DNA of 14,894 nt from Thermoplasmata archaeon (lineage in GTDB: Archaea; Thermoplasmatota; Thermoplasmata; Lutacidiplasmatales; UBA184), in NCBI GenBank assembly GCA_021828085.1, contig JAKATE010000036.1, positions 1 through 14,894 on the forward strand. The letters run 5' to 3'. Of this stretch, positions 7,258 to 13,237 are shown piece by piece. A model generated the notes under the pieces. It did not search any database. It was not told the origin of the DNA and was given only the letters and a program-made list of their open reading frames with translations. The position numbers were made by a program, and so were the translations under genes. Position 1 is the stretch's first letter. Every line of letters starts with the position of its first letter.

Positions 7258-7272
7258 CGGACCGCAGGTCCG
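7258..7272 (-). repeat. Small hairpin after the permease stop
   Basis: CGGACC-TGC-GGTCCG (minus strand) is a perfect 6-bp stem with a 3-nt loop, 4 nt beyond the permease stop codon. It is followed by a G-run, not a T-run. It may be a 3'-end or processing structure. Confidence 0.3.
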
Positions 7273-7276
7273 CCGC

Positions 7277-9016
7277 TCAGTCGAACCGGTACCGTTCCGC
7301 GGCCTTCCGGTAGAGCGGCTTCCAGACCAACGCGTTGATGGTCAGGACCAACGCGACCATGGAGAGCAGAGCCGTGGCCATGAGCGCGAGGCCTCCCGGG
7401 AGGGTCGAGTAGTAGCCAACGTTGATGAGGTCCCCGAGGCCCAGTTGCTGGAGCAGCGGGGGGCCCCCCGAGGGGGCCTGGAGGTATTCGGCGAGGATGA
7501 GCGTGTTCCAGCCCCCCCCGAAGGCGGTGATGGAGCCGGTGATGTACGAGGAGAAGATGCCCGGCAGGAGCAGACGGCGGGCGTACTGCTTGCCTTTGAG
7601 CCCGAAGGAGCGGCCCGCCTCGTCGAGGTCCGGCGGGAGCGCCCGCAAGCCCGAGTAGAGGTTGAAGAAGAGGTACCAGATCATCCCGGTGACGAGGAAG
7701 AGGATGCTCACCCCGGCCGGACCGATGGGGCCGAGCAGGGTGACTAGGAAGAGCGGGAAGAGCGCCGTGGCCGGGAAGGAGGCGATGATCTGGATCGCGG
7801 GGAAGCCGTAGCGCGACGCGAAGCGGTGCCGCAACAGATAGATCCCCAGCGGGAGCGCGATGGCGAGCGAGATGGAGTAGGCGGCGAGGAGACGGCCCAC
7901 GGAGAGGACAGCGGCGAGCGGGATGAGCCCGATCTGGGAGAGGATCCCCCCCGAGATTGGCCCGGTGAAGATCCGGTAGAGGTCCACCCCGATGGTGATG
8001 AGGGCCAGCCACGCGGCGACGAGCACGCCGCCGACGAGGGCGTAGTAACCGACGAGCCGGGTCCAGCGCCTCTCCCGCGGGCGAGGGGAGGGACGGAGGC
8101 GGCGGCGGGTGGCCATCTGGAGGCTGGCCAGGGGTGCGCGAACCCGGTCCATCCCGCTGAGGAACCCGCGGGCCATCCACGCGGCGGCGCGTCCCCCCAC
8201 GCGGAGCCCGGGGACCGGCCCCCCGACCCCCTCCCCGCTCGGGACCTGGTCGTAGCGGAAGGTCTCCGCCCAGCTTCCCAGGGGGCGCCAGAGCAACAGG
8301 TCCATGGCGATGATGAGCGAGGCGAGCACGATCAGGCCCGCCGCGAGCTCGGGCATGTTCTGGGAGAGGGCGGCGGAGAAGAGCATGCTCCCGATACCGG
8401 GGAGGGTGATGTTGATCGAGGGCCCGGTGATGATCTCGGAGGCGACGAGGAAGAACCACCCCCCGGTCCAGGAGAGGATGGAGTTGTACACCAGGCTGTT
8501 CACGGTGGCGGGGAAAAGCAGCCGCCGGAGCCGGCGCCAGCCCGAGACGCCGAAGGAGTCCGAGGCCTCCCGCAGGTCCCCCGGGATCCCCTTGATGGAC
8601 TCGTAGACCCCGAAGGCCATGTTCCAGGACATCGAGGTGAAGATCAGGAAGACGGAGGCGAGGTTGGGCCCGAGGAAGCTCCCCTTCCCCGTGAGCCCGA
8701 CGAAGAGCACGAGCGCCGCGGGGAAGAAGGCGAGGATCGGGATGGACTGCAGGAGGTCGAGAATGGGCAGGAGGATCCGCTCGTAGCTGCGCCGGGTGGC
8801 CGCGAGGAAGCCATAGCCCAGGGCGAAGATCAGCGAAAGGGCGTAGGCCGCGACCATGCGGCCGAAGGAGTAGCTCAGGTACACCGCGGCGGTGGGCAGG
8901 TAGGAGCCGACCGCGGGGACTCCCCCGGCGACGGCAGGGATGGCCAGGGGGAGGAGCGCGAGGAGCCAGAGGCGGGTCCGGCGCGCCGGGGACTTTGCGT
9001 CGGGCGTGCGCGCCAA
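7277..9016 (-). CDS. Fused two-domain NitT/TauT-type ABC permease
   Basis: Integral membrane channel subunit made of two complete binding-protein-dependent permease domains in one 579-residue chain, about residues 15-260 and 320-575, joined by a basic, Arg-rich linker (about 275-318). Each half carries an EAA-type loop that docks the ATPase: EASDSFGVSGWRRLRRLLFP (150-169) and DEAGRSFGLKGKQYARRLLL (465-484). Most family members are about 250-residue single-domain proteins working as dimers; here the pseudo-dimer is covalent. The start is TTG at 9016, preceded by GGGAGGGAG with 4-nt spacing and placed 12 nt after the tryptophanase stop, so the two are co-transcribed and probably coupled. The partner ATPase is encoded downstream. 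No solute-binding protein occurs in this window, so the substrate and even the direction of transport are open. Confidence 0.92.
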   Translation of the reverse strand: MARTPDAKSPARRTRLWLLALLPLAIPAVAGGVPAVGSYLPTAAVYLSYSFGRMVAAYALSLIFALGYGFLAATRRSYERILLPILDLLQSIPILAFFPAALVLFVGLTGKGSFLGPNLASVFLIFTSMSWNMAFGVYESIKGIPGDLREASDSFGVSGWRRLRRLLFPATVNSLVYNSILSWTGGWFFLVASEIITGPSINITLPGIGSMLFSAALSQNMPELAAGLIVLASLIIAMDLLLWRPLGSWAETFRYDQVPSGEGVGGPVPGLRVGGRAAAWMARGFLSGMDRVRAPLASLQMATRRRLRPSPRPRERRWTRLVGYYALVGGVLVAAWLALITIGVDLYRIFTGPISGGILSQIGLIPLAAVLSVGRLLAAYSISLAIALPLGIYLLRHRFASRYGFPAIQIIASFPATALFPLFLVTLLGPIGPAGVSILFLVTGMIWYLFFNLYSGLRALPPDLDEAGRSFGLKGKQYARRLLLPGIFSSYITGSITAFGGGWNTLILAEYLQAPSGGPPLLQQLGLGDLINVGYYSTLPGGLALMATALLSMVALVLTINALVWKPLYRKAAERYRFD

Positions 9017-9028
9017 CTCGCTCCCTCC

Positions 9029-9946
9029 CTACGCCGACTGGGTTCTCACCGGAGGTGGGGTCTCCAAGGGGGCGAAGCGGGCGAGGAAATGGCGGAGCGT
9101 GGGCGGCGCCTCCACCATCCGGAGGCCCCGCACGCTCTGTCGCCGGGCCCAGACCCGACGGATGGTCTCCGCCACGTAGGCGAGATGGCTTGCCGTGTAG
9201 ACCCGGCGGGGGACGGCGAGGCGGACCAGGGACGGGAGGTGCTTCGTCGGCTGATCGGCGACCTCCCCGAACATCACCTCCCCCAGCTCGACCGAGCGCA
9301 CCCCGCCTTCCCGGTAGAGCTCCACCGAGAGCGCCTGGCCCGGGAGCTCCTCCCCCGAGAGGTGGGGAAAGAAGGCGTGGGCGTTCAGATAGAGCCCGTG
9401 CCCTCCCGGGGGGTGGAGGTACGGGATCTCGGGACCGAGGAGGTCGGCGAGGTAGCGGATCTGGGCCACGCGGTGGGCGAGGTAGCGCTCCTCGCTGGCC
9501 TCCTGGAGTCCCACGGCGATGGCCTCGAGGTCCCGGCGGGCGAGCCCCCCATAGGTGGAGAAGCCCTCGAAGAGGATGAGCCTCTCCCGCCAGCGCTCGG
9601 CGAGCGCGGCGTCCCGGGCGGCAAGGAAGCCGCCCATGTTCACGAGACCGTCCTTCTTCGCGCTCATGTAGACCGCGTCGGCGAGGTCGAAGTAGGCGCG
9701 CCCCACCTCCCGGATCGTCATCGAACCGAGGGTGGGGTCCCGTTCGCGGGAGAGGTAGGCGTTCTCCGCCCAGCGGCAGATGTCCAGGACCAGCGGGACC
9801 CGGTGGGAGCGGCAGACCTCGGAGACCTTGCGCACGTTCCCGAGGGAGACCGGCTGTCCCCCCCCGGTGTTGTTGGTGATCGTGACGAGGACCAGCGGGA
9901 CCTTCCCGGCCGGCTCGCGCGCGAGGAGACGCTCGAGGGCCCCCAC
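9029..9946 (-). CDS. tnaA: Tryptophanase, C-terminal part (downstream of frameshift)
   Basis: PLP-dependent beta-eliminating lyase, catalytic and C-terminal part of one broken gene. Seen: VTITNNTGGGQPVSLGNV, DICRWAENAYLS, the PLP-lysine segment MSAKKDGLVNMGG, EGFSTYGGLARRDLEAIAVG, and the end TLRHFLARF. The His of LRHF aligns with tryptophanase His463, where tyrosine phenol-lyase has Phe, so tryptophan is the favoured substrate (products indole, pyruvate and ammonia). The apparent start at 9946 lies inside the conserved fold and is not a real gene start. The true reading continues from the upstream frame with GDLDVGALERLL. It ends 12 nt before the permease start. Joined with the N-terminal part it would be about 469 residues, close to E. 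coli TnaA (471). Confidence 0.88.
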   Translation of the reverse strand: MGALERLLAREPAGKVPLVLVTITNNTGGGQPVSLGNVRKVSEVCRSHRVPLVLDICRWAENAYLSRERDPTLGSMTIREVGRAYFDLADAVYMSAKKDGLVNMGGFLAARDAALAERWRERLILFEGFSTYGGLARRDLEAIAVGLQEASEERYLAHRVAQIRYLADLLGPEIPYLHPPGGHGLYLNAHAFFPHLSGEELPGQALSVELYREGGVRSVELGEVMFGEVADQPTKHLPSLVRLAVPRRVYTASHLAYVAETIRRVWARRQSVRGLRMVEAPPTLRHFLARFAPLETPPPVRTQSA

Positions 9947-10437
9947 GTCCAGGTCCCCTTGAACGGGTGCTCGCTATGGAGGTCGAGCGCCTCCGGCACG
10001 GGGAGGTCGAGCGCACGGGCGTTCCGGTTGAGCACGTGCGCCCGGGTGGTGTCGAAGTGCATGTTGTTCGGGACGGTGTCGCCCGGGTGGACCAGGCTCT
10101 CCATCAGCAGGTGTTCCGCGGCCCTCCCCTGGTGCACCGGCACCACCTCGGTCATCCCGGTGAGCTCGCGCACCACGCGTTCGAAGTGCTCGTAGTTGCG
10201 GCTGCCGGCGTAGCTCTCGTCCCCGATCATGAGCGCGGCCCACTGCTGGTCGCTCATGGCCGAGGTGCCGGAATCGGTGAGCAGGTCGATGAAGACCTCC
10301 CGCGCCGGGAGCTGGAAGAGGTTGAACCCCGCACGCTCGAGGGCCCGTTCGCGCTCCTCTCGGTCCGGGCGACGGACCATCTCCACCGTCTTGATGCGAT
10401 ACGGCTCGAGGGGGAGAGGGATCTCCGGGTCCGTCAT
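9718..10437 (-). pseudogene. tnaA: Tryptophanase, N-terminal part (frameshifted after residue ~161)
   Basis: N-terminal part of the same tryptophanase gene. Genuine coding runs from ATG 10437 to about 9956: LEPYRIKTVEMVRRP, FIDLLTDSGTSAMS, GDESYAGSRNYEHFE, VPVHQGRAAEHLL and FDTTRAHVLN, all family landmarks. The Asp of FDTT matches tryptophanase Asp137, where tyrosine phenol-lyase has Thr, giving a second specificity marker for tryptophanase. After HPFKG the frame is lost and translation continues as unrelated Ser/Arg-rich sequence to a stop at 9718. ATG 10437 is preferred over an upstream in-frame start at 10455 because it matches the family N-terminus and has GAGAGG upstream. A TATA box lies about 30 nt further up. 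Either a pseudogene, a sequencing error, or recoding. Confidence 0.85.
9955..9958 (-). other. Frameshift point in tryptophanase
   Basis: The coding strand reads TTC-AAG-GGG-ACC. One extra G in this four-G run would give AAG-GGG-GAC-CTG-GAC and restore GDLDVGALE in one continuous frame, so a single base is missing or is bypassed by a -1 slip. Confidence 0.85.
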
Positions 10438-10466
10438 GGCCTCTCGCGGCCGCACGGTCCACGTCC

Positions 10467-10475
10467 TTATTTAAG
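10467..10475. promoter_or_regulatory. Shared bidirectional TATA box
   Basis: TTATTTAAG within CCTTATTTAAGG is almost palindromic and is the only A/T-rich stretch between the divergent tryptophanase and Nudix-like genes. It is 30-38 bp from the tryptophanase ATG, and would place the rightward transcript start near 10497, some 65 nt before the Nudix-like start. Confidence 0.55.
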
Positions 10476-10562
10476 GGGGTGCCGAGCCCGACCGCGGCGA
10501 CCCCTCTCGGTCGGTCCCCACGCAGCAAACCCTTTCGGGAGCCTGCGCCTCGAGAGGGACCG

Positions 10563-11177
10563 GTGGAGCGTCTCATGTACGGCTCGGAGCGAGGTTCGTC
10601 CGGCGGGGGAGAAACGAAGGCCAGCGGAGAAGCTGCGGTGGCGCGCCGTTTCGCGCGCTTCAGCCCCGAGGAGAGCGCGGAGCGCGGACGGTGGGGAATC
10701 CCTGAGGATGGTCTCTGCCTCTCCTCCTTCGTGCTGCTCTCTCCGAGAGGCGAGCCGGGGAGGGTGCTCGCCGGGAAGCTCGACCCCGCCGCGGACTGGA
10801 GGAGGATCGGGGCCCTCGATGATCAGAGGAAGTTGGCCAACGCCGGCGGCTGGATGCTCCCATCGTGTCACCTGCTCTTCTTCGAGTCCCCCCAGGCGGC
10901 CGCGGCCCGGATCGTCGAGGAACAGCTCGGCCTCAAGGGCGTCCAGCTAGGACCCGCGGAGACCTTCTCCGAGGTCTACCGACCGAAGAGACACCCGAAC
11001 AGCGGCCAGCACTGGGACCTGATCTTCCTCTTCCGGGGAACCCTGGAAAGCTCCGCGCCTCCCCGGCACCCCGTGTGGGAGGAGCTCGCCTTCGTGGAGC
11101 CGGCCCGGACCCCCCGAGAGAGGTTCACCCGTTCCCATGACGAGGTGCTCGAGCTCGCCGGGTTCCGGTTCCCCTGA
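10563..11177 (+). CDS. Nudix-like protein with degenerate Nudix box
   Basis: The probable Nudix-fold protein has 204 residues from GTG 10563, which has GAGAGGG about 4 nt upstream. ATG at 10575 and GTG at 10479 are alternatives. The segment from Cys102 (CHLLFFESPQ, then AARIVEEQLGLKG) matches the Nudix box spacing G-x5-E-x7-R-E-U-x-E-E-x-G-U. The first Glu, the Arg, the catalytic-core Glu, the Gly and the hydrophobics are kept, but the first Gly is Cys, the Glu after Arg is Ile and one metal-binding Glu is Gln. Beta-rich flanks (LCLSSFVLLSP, WDLIFLFRGTL, HPVWEELAFVEP) fit the fold. Metal-dependent hydrolysis may be weakened, or this may be a subfamily with altered ligands. It is divergent from tryptophanase and shares its promoter region. 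Substrate unknown. Confidence 0.65.
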   Translation: MERLMYGSERGSSGGGETKASGEAAVARRFARFSPEESAERGRWGIPEDGLCLSSFVLLSPRGEPGRVLAGKLDPAADWRRIGALDDQRKLANAGGWMLPSCHLLFFESPQAAAARIVEEQLGLKGVQLGPAETFSEVYRPKRHPNSGQHWDLIFLFRGTLESSAPPRHPVWEELAFVEPARTPRERFTRSHDEVLELAGFRFP

Positions 11178-11246
11178 GCTCGACTTGGACAGCTGGAGTG
11201 AATCTCCGAGGAGAACGGCGGAGCACCTGTACGCCGGAAGCCTCGA

Positions 11247-11280
11247 CCCCTCGAGGTGAACCGTCTACCCCATCGAGGGG
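11247..11280. repeat. Inverted repeat at the end of a small ORF
   Basis: CCCCTCGA (11247-11254) and TCGAGGGG (11273-11280) are perfect 8-bp complements around an 18-nt loop, and span the stop codon of the small minus-strand ORF. TGAACCGTC also occurs twice here (11257-11265 and 11282-11290). Candidate 3'-end structure for the ORF or for the Nudix-like gene that ends at 11177. Confidence 0.4.
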
Positions 11281-11420
11281 ATGAACCGTCCCAGGTTCAG
11301 CTTCGAGAACACCAGCGCCCCGCCCCTGTCCATCTGCTCCAGGACCATCCTCGGCGAGCCCTCCAGTCCTCTCACGAGGACCTCGCGGACCCGTTCCAGG
11401 AGCTCCGCCAACTTCGGCAT
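11265..11420 (-). CDS. Possible 51-residue protein
   Basis: The minus-strand ORF starts MPKLAELLERVREVLVRGLE and ends LGRFIPSMG. It is helical and charged, with strongly GC-biased third codon positions like the real genes nearby, whereas the plus-strand readings here are Ser/Arg-rich shadows. The same frame stays open upstream for about 33 more codons (including VFGGHLPLPQLLSRG) back to a TAG, without ATG, GTG or TTG, so this may be the remnant or non-standard start of a slightly larger gene. There is no Shine-Dalgarno site; CCTTATTG (11507-11500) is a possible TATA element. No family recognised. Confidence 0.4.
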   Translation of the reverse strand: MPKLAELLERVREVLVRGLEGSPRMVLEQMDRGGALVFSKLNLGRFIPSMG

Positions 11421-11634
11421 CGACAGCTTGAGTTCCCGCGACTCCCCCCTCGAGAGTAGCTGCGGCAGCGGAAGGTGCCCGCCGAAGACCCTAGCCGGAC
11501 AATAAGGTAGGTGCTATCGGATCCACGCCAGTGATCTCGCTGGCTGGCGAGGTTGAGCGGAGCTTACCTCCTGAGTCCCCGCGGTCGCCAAGGGGAGGGA
11601 GGGTGCCGGCTCCCGGGGCGCCGGGCGCGGTTCC

Positions 11635-11640
11635 TTTATG
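11635..11640 (+). promoter_or_regulatory. TATA box of tRNA-Gln
   Basis: TTTATG in a GC-rich stretch lies 27-32 nt before the first base of tRNA-Gln. Confidence 0.55.
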
Positions 11641-11666
11641 AGCCGGTCCCTCTCCCGAGCCGGCGT

Positions 11667-11773
11667 AGCCCCGTAGTGTAGTGGACAATCATGCGAGACT
11701 CTGGATCTCGCGACGCAGGTTCGAACGAGCGCCGGCGTCCCCGTTCGGCGCTCCGGGACTCCTGCCGGGGCTA
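11667..11773 (+). tRNA. tRNA-Gln (anticodon CTG) with a T-loop intron
   Basis: Exons: acceptor AGCCCCG (11667-11673) pairs with CGGGGCT (11766-11772), and the discriminator A is at 11773. The D-arm is GTGTAGTGGACAATCAT. The anticodon arm is CGAGA-CTCTGGA-TCTCG, anticodon CTG at 11701-11703. The T-stem GCAGG (11714-11718) pairs with CCTGC (11761-11765). A 34-nt insert, 11726-11759 (possibly shifted by 1), interrupts the T-loop after TTCGAA. Removing it restores a 7-nt loop, TTCGAAT. The insert contains a perfect 8-bp stem GAGCGCCG/CGGCGCTC, as expected of an archaeal spliced intron. No CCA is encoded. Confidence 0.9.
11726..11759 (+). other. Intron in tRNA-Gln (T-loop, near position 59/60)
   Basis: 34-nt insert with hairpin GAGCGCCG-N11-CGGCGCTC. 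A GTTC/GGAC pairing next to it could contribute to a relaxed bulge-helix-bulge. Boundaries are ambiguous by 1 nt (C or T as base 60). Confidence 0.8.
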
Positions 11774-11796
11774 CTCTTCCCCTCCCCGGAGGGCTC

Positions 11797-11802
11797 CTAT
11801 AG
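11797..11802 (+). promoter_or_regulatory. TATA box of tRNA-Leu
   Basis: CTATAG lies 29-34 nt before the first base of tRNA-Leu, in the 57-nt gap after tRNA-Gln, so the two tRNAs are probably transcribed separately. Confidence 0.5.
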
Positions 11803-11830
11803 GACCGGTCGTCTTCCGGCTCGGCGGAAA

Positions 11831-11946
11831 GCGGGGGTACTCAAGCCCGGCCAAACCGGCCATCCTTCGGGAATCCCGGGGCTCAAGAGGCAAGGCTTAG
11901 GACCTTGTCGCGCAGGCGTTCGCCGGTTCGAATCCGGCCCCCCGCA
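11831..11946 (+). tRNA. tRNA-Leu (anticodon TAG) with a D-loop intron
   Basis: Exons: acceptor GCGGGGG (11831-11837) pairs with CCCCCGC (11939-11945), and the discriminator A is at 11946. The D-stem CTC (11840-11842) pairs with GAG (11887-11889). The anticodon arm is CAAGG-CTTAGGA-CCTTG, anticodon TAG at 11898-11900. A long class II variable arm contains CGC-GCAG-GCG. The T-arm is GCCGG-TTCGAAT-CCGGC. About 31 extra nt (11856-11886) sit in the D-loop after GGCCAAA; removing them gives an archaeal Leu-type D-loop directly followed by GAG. No CCA is encoded. Confidence 0.9.
11856..11886 (+). other. Intron in tRNA-Leu (D-loop, near position 22/23)
   Basis: 31-nt insert. Because both exon and insert end in AA, the boundaries can slide by up to 2 nt. 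It contains TCC-TTCG-GGA, and its 3' part GGGCT can pair with AGCCC of the D-loop exon, a possible splice-site structure. Confidence 0.75.
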
Positions 11947-12328
11947 GGGCACCGCCGGGAGAGAGCGGCTAAGCCCGGGACCGAATCCCACGCTGGTACC
12001 TCGAAACCCCTTTCGGAACCGGAACTCGGAGATGCCGGTAGGGACGGCCGTTTGCGTCGCCTCTGTGTCCGCGAGGATGGGTCTTCTCCTCTCGACCGGG
12101 CACAGAACCGGGGCCCGGTCGGATCCCACCCACTTGGGGCAAGGGAAGTGGGCTTCCCCCCTGGCCCCTCGGAGGGACCCGCTGGAACTGCTGCGAGCAC
12201 TGTCTCCGCCGCAATCGAGACTCCGGTCCTGCCTGAGACGCAGTCCCCCGGGCATCCCCGCGCTCTTTTGGTCTCGTGGCCCTCCCGATCGCCCCGCCGG
12301 ACGATCCGGCCGAGGGAGGCCCGGTGAA
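11947..12328. other. 382-nt stretch without a recognisable gene
   Basis: Between tRNA-Leu and the phosphatase I find no convincing ORF, tRNA or known RNA motif. It holds two clear hairpins: ACCGG-GGC-CCGGT (about 12108-12120) and CCCACTT-N10-AAGTGGG (12129-12152). Reading frames open across it have poor composition and also run through the tRNA genes, so I regard them as chance. It may contain the phosphatase promoter or an unrecognised small RNA. Confidence 0.5.
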
Positions 12329-13237
12329 ATGACGGAACCGCACAGCGCCCCTATCGGCCCGGTCCGCTGGTCGCAACTCTCCGAGCACCAGGCTCTGGAG
12401 GAGCTCGATCGGATCGTGGGCGCCCTTCCCGGGAAGCCCTTCCTCGAGGTCCCCGAGCGGTCGGGCGCCCACGCCTGGCTCTTCGGAGACACCCACGGCG
12501 ACTGGCCCACCGCCCAGCGGATGCTCGAAGCGGCGCTCCGTTCTGGTGAGGGTCGGGACCGGGCGATCTTCCTGGGGGACTACGTGGACCGCACGCCAAC
12601 GGAGCTCCCCCAGGGCTCGGTCCTGAACGCCCTCTCGCTCCTCTCGGCCGCCGCGACACTTCCGGACCGGGTGGTCCTGCTCCGGGGCAACCACGAGACG
12701 CAGCGACAGATCCCCGGGATCCTCCGGGAGGCCGCCGTGGAGGCTCGTTGCCTCTGGGGGGAACGGACCCCGATGGCGGAGCGGCTGGAGGATGCCTTCG
12801 GACGGCTCCCCCTGGCGGCCCAGCTCTCCTCCGGCGTCTACCTGGCCCACGCCGGCTTTCCCCGGACGCGTTCGGCCGCTTCCCTCCCGGAGGAGTTCGC
12901 GCGGACCGACGATGGACTGCTCTTCGAAGTGGTCTGGAACGATGTGCTCGGCTCGCCGGTGGCCGGCTCGCGGGGAATCCCGTGCCCGCCCTTCACGGAA
13001 GAGGAGGTGGGCGCCTTCCTGCGGGCGATCGGGGCGGAGATCTTCGTCCGGGCCCACGACCCGTACCTCGCGGGCCAGTGGAGCCTGGGAGGGAAGGTGC
13101 TGACCCTGCACACGACCCGGGTCTTCCTTTGGGCCGGTCTCTGGAGGGCGTGCGTGCCGCTCTCGGGCAGGGTCGGTCCCGGCGAGGTCCGCCTGGAGCC
13201 GGTGGAACCGGCGCCCCTCCCTCCTCCCTCTTCCTAA
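12329..13237 (+). CDS. PPP-family (PP1/PP2A-like) serine/threonine protein phosphatase
   Basis: Metal-dependent phosphoprotein phosphatase, cytoplasmic. All PPP signature motifs are present in order: GDTHG at residues 53-57, GDYVDR at 83-88, RGNHE ending at Glu123, then LAHAGFP and VRAHDP towards the C-terminus. Together these build the two-metal site. The 302-residue length suits an archaeal single-domain PPP enzyme; the last about 20 residues are Pro-rich. ATG 12329 is chosen because the family fold starts soon after; GGGAGG lies about 9 nt upstream. The same frame is open far upstream through the tRNA genes, but that part is not protein-like. The TAA stop overlaps the TAG stop of convergent Tsr3 (shared CTAA), leaving no room for separate terminators. 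Substrates unknown; a diadenosine-tetraphosphatase-like activity cannot be excluded. Confidence 0.92.
   Translation: MTEPHSAPIGPVRWSQLSEHQALEELDRIVGALPGKPFLEVPERSGAHAWLFGDTHGDWPTAQRMLEAALRSGEGRDRAIFLGDYVDRTPTELPQGSVLNALSLLSAAATLPDRVVLLRGNHETQRQIPGILREAAVEARCLWGERTPMAERLEDAFGRLPLAAQLSSGVYLAHAGFPRTRSAASLPEEFARTDDGLLFEVVWNDVLGSPVAGSRGIPCPPFTEEEVGAFLRAIGAEIFVRAHDPYLAGQWSLGGKVLTLHTTRVFLWAGLWRACVPLSGRVGPGEVRLEPVEPAPLPPPSS

Noticed and set aside
7215..10016. 933-codon minus-strand frame across the cluster
   Set aside because: Arg/Pro/Gly-rich out-of-frame reading of the permease and tryptophanase genes; no recognisable domain.
7826..10195. 789-codon plus-strand frame opposite permease and tryptophanase
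   Set aside because: Gly/Glu/Asp/Pro-rich shadow caused by high GC; the opposite strand carries conserved permease and tryptophanase motifs.
11281..11505. Plus-strand small ORF rich in Ser and Arg
   Set aside because: Composition typical of the shadow of the opposite strand, which is more protein-like.
11960..12000. tRNA-like fragment GGGACCGAATCCC
   Set aside because: A 3-bp stem with a 7-nt loop, but the loop lacks the TTC of a T-loop and no acceptor or anticodon arm is found around it.
12090..12125. RNase P RNA-like CACAGAACC motif
   Set aside because: The other conserved RNase P blocks are absent, and the 5' half would overlap the tRNA genes.
11681..12328. Long N-terminal extension of the phosphatase reading frame
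   Set aside because: The open frame passes through both tRNA genes, is Arg/Gly/Pro-rich without a fold, and the phosphatase fold begins soon after ATG 12329.
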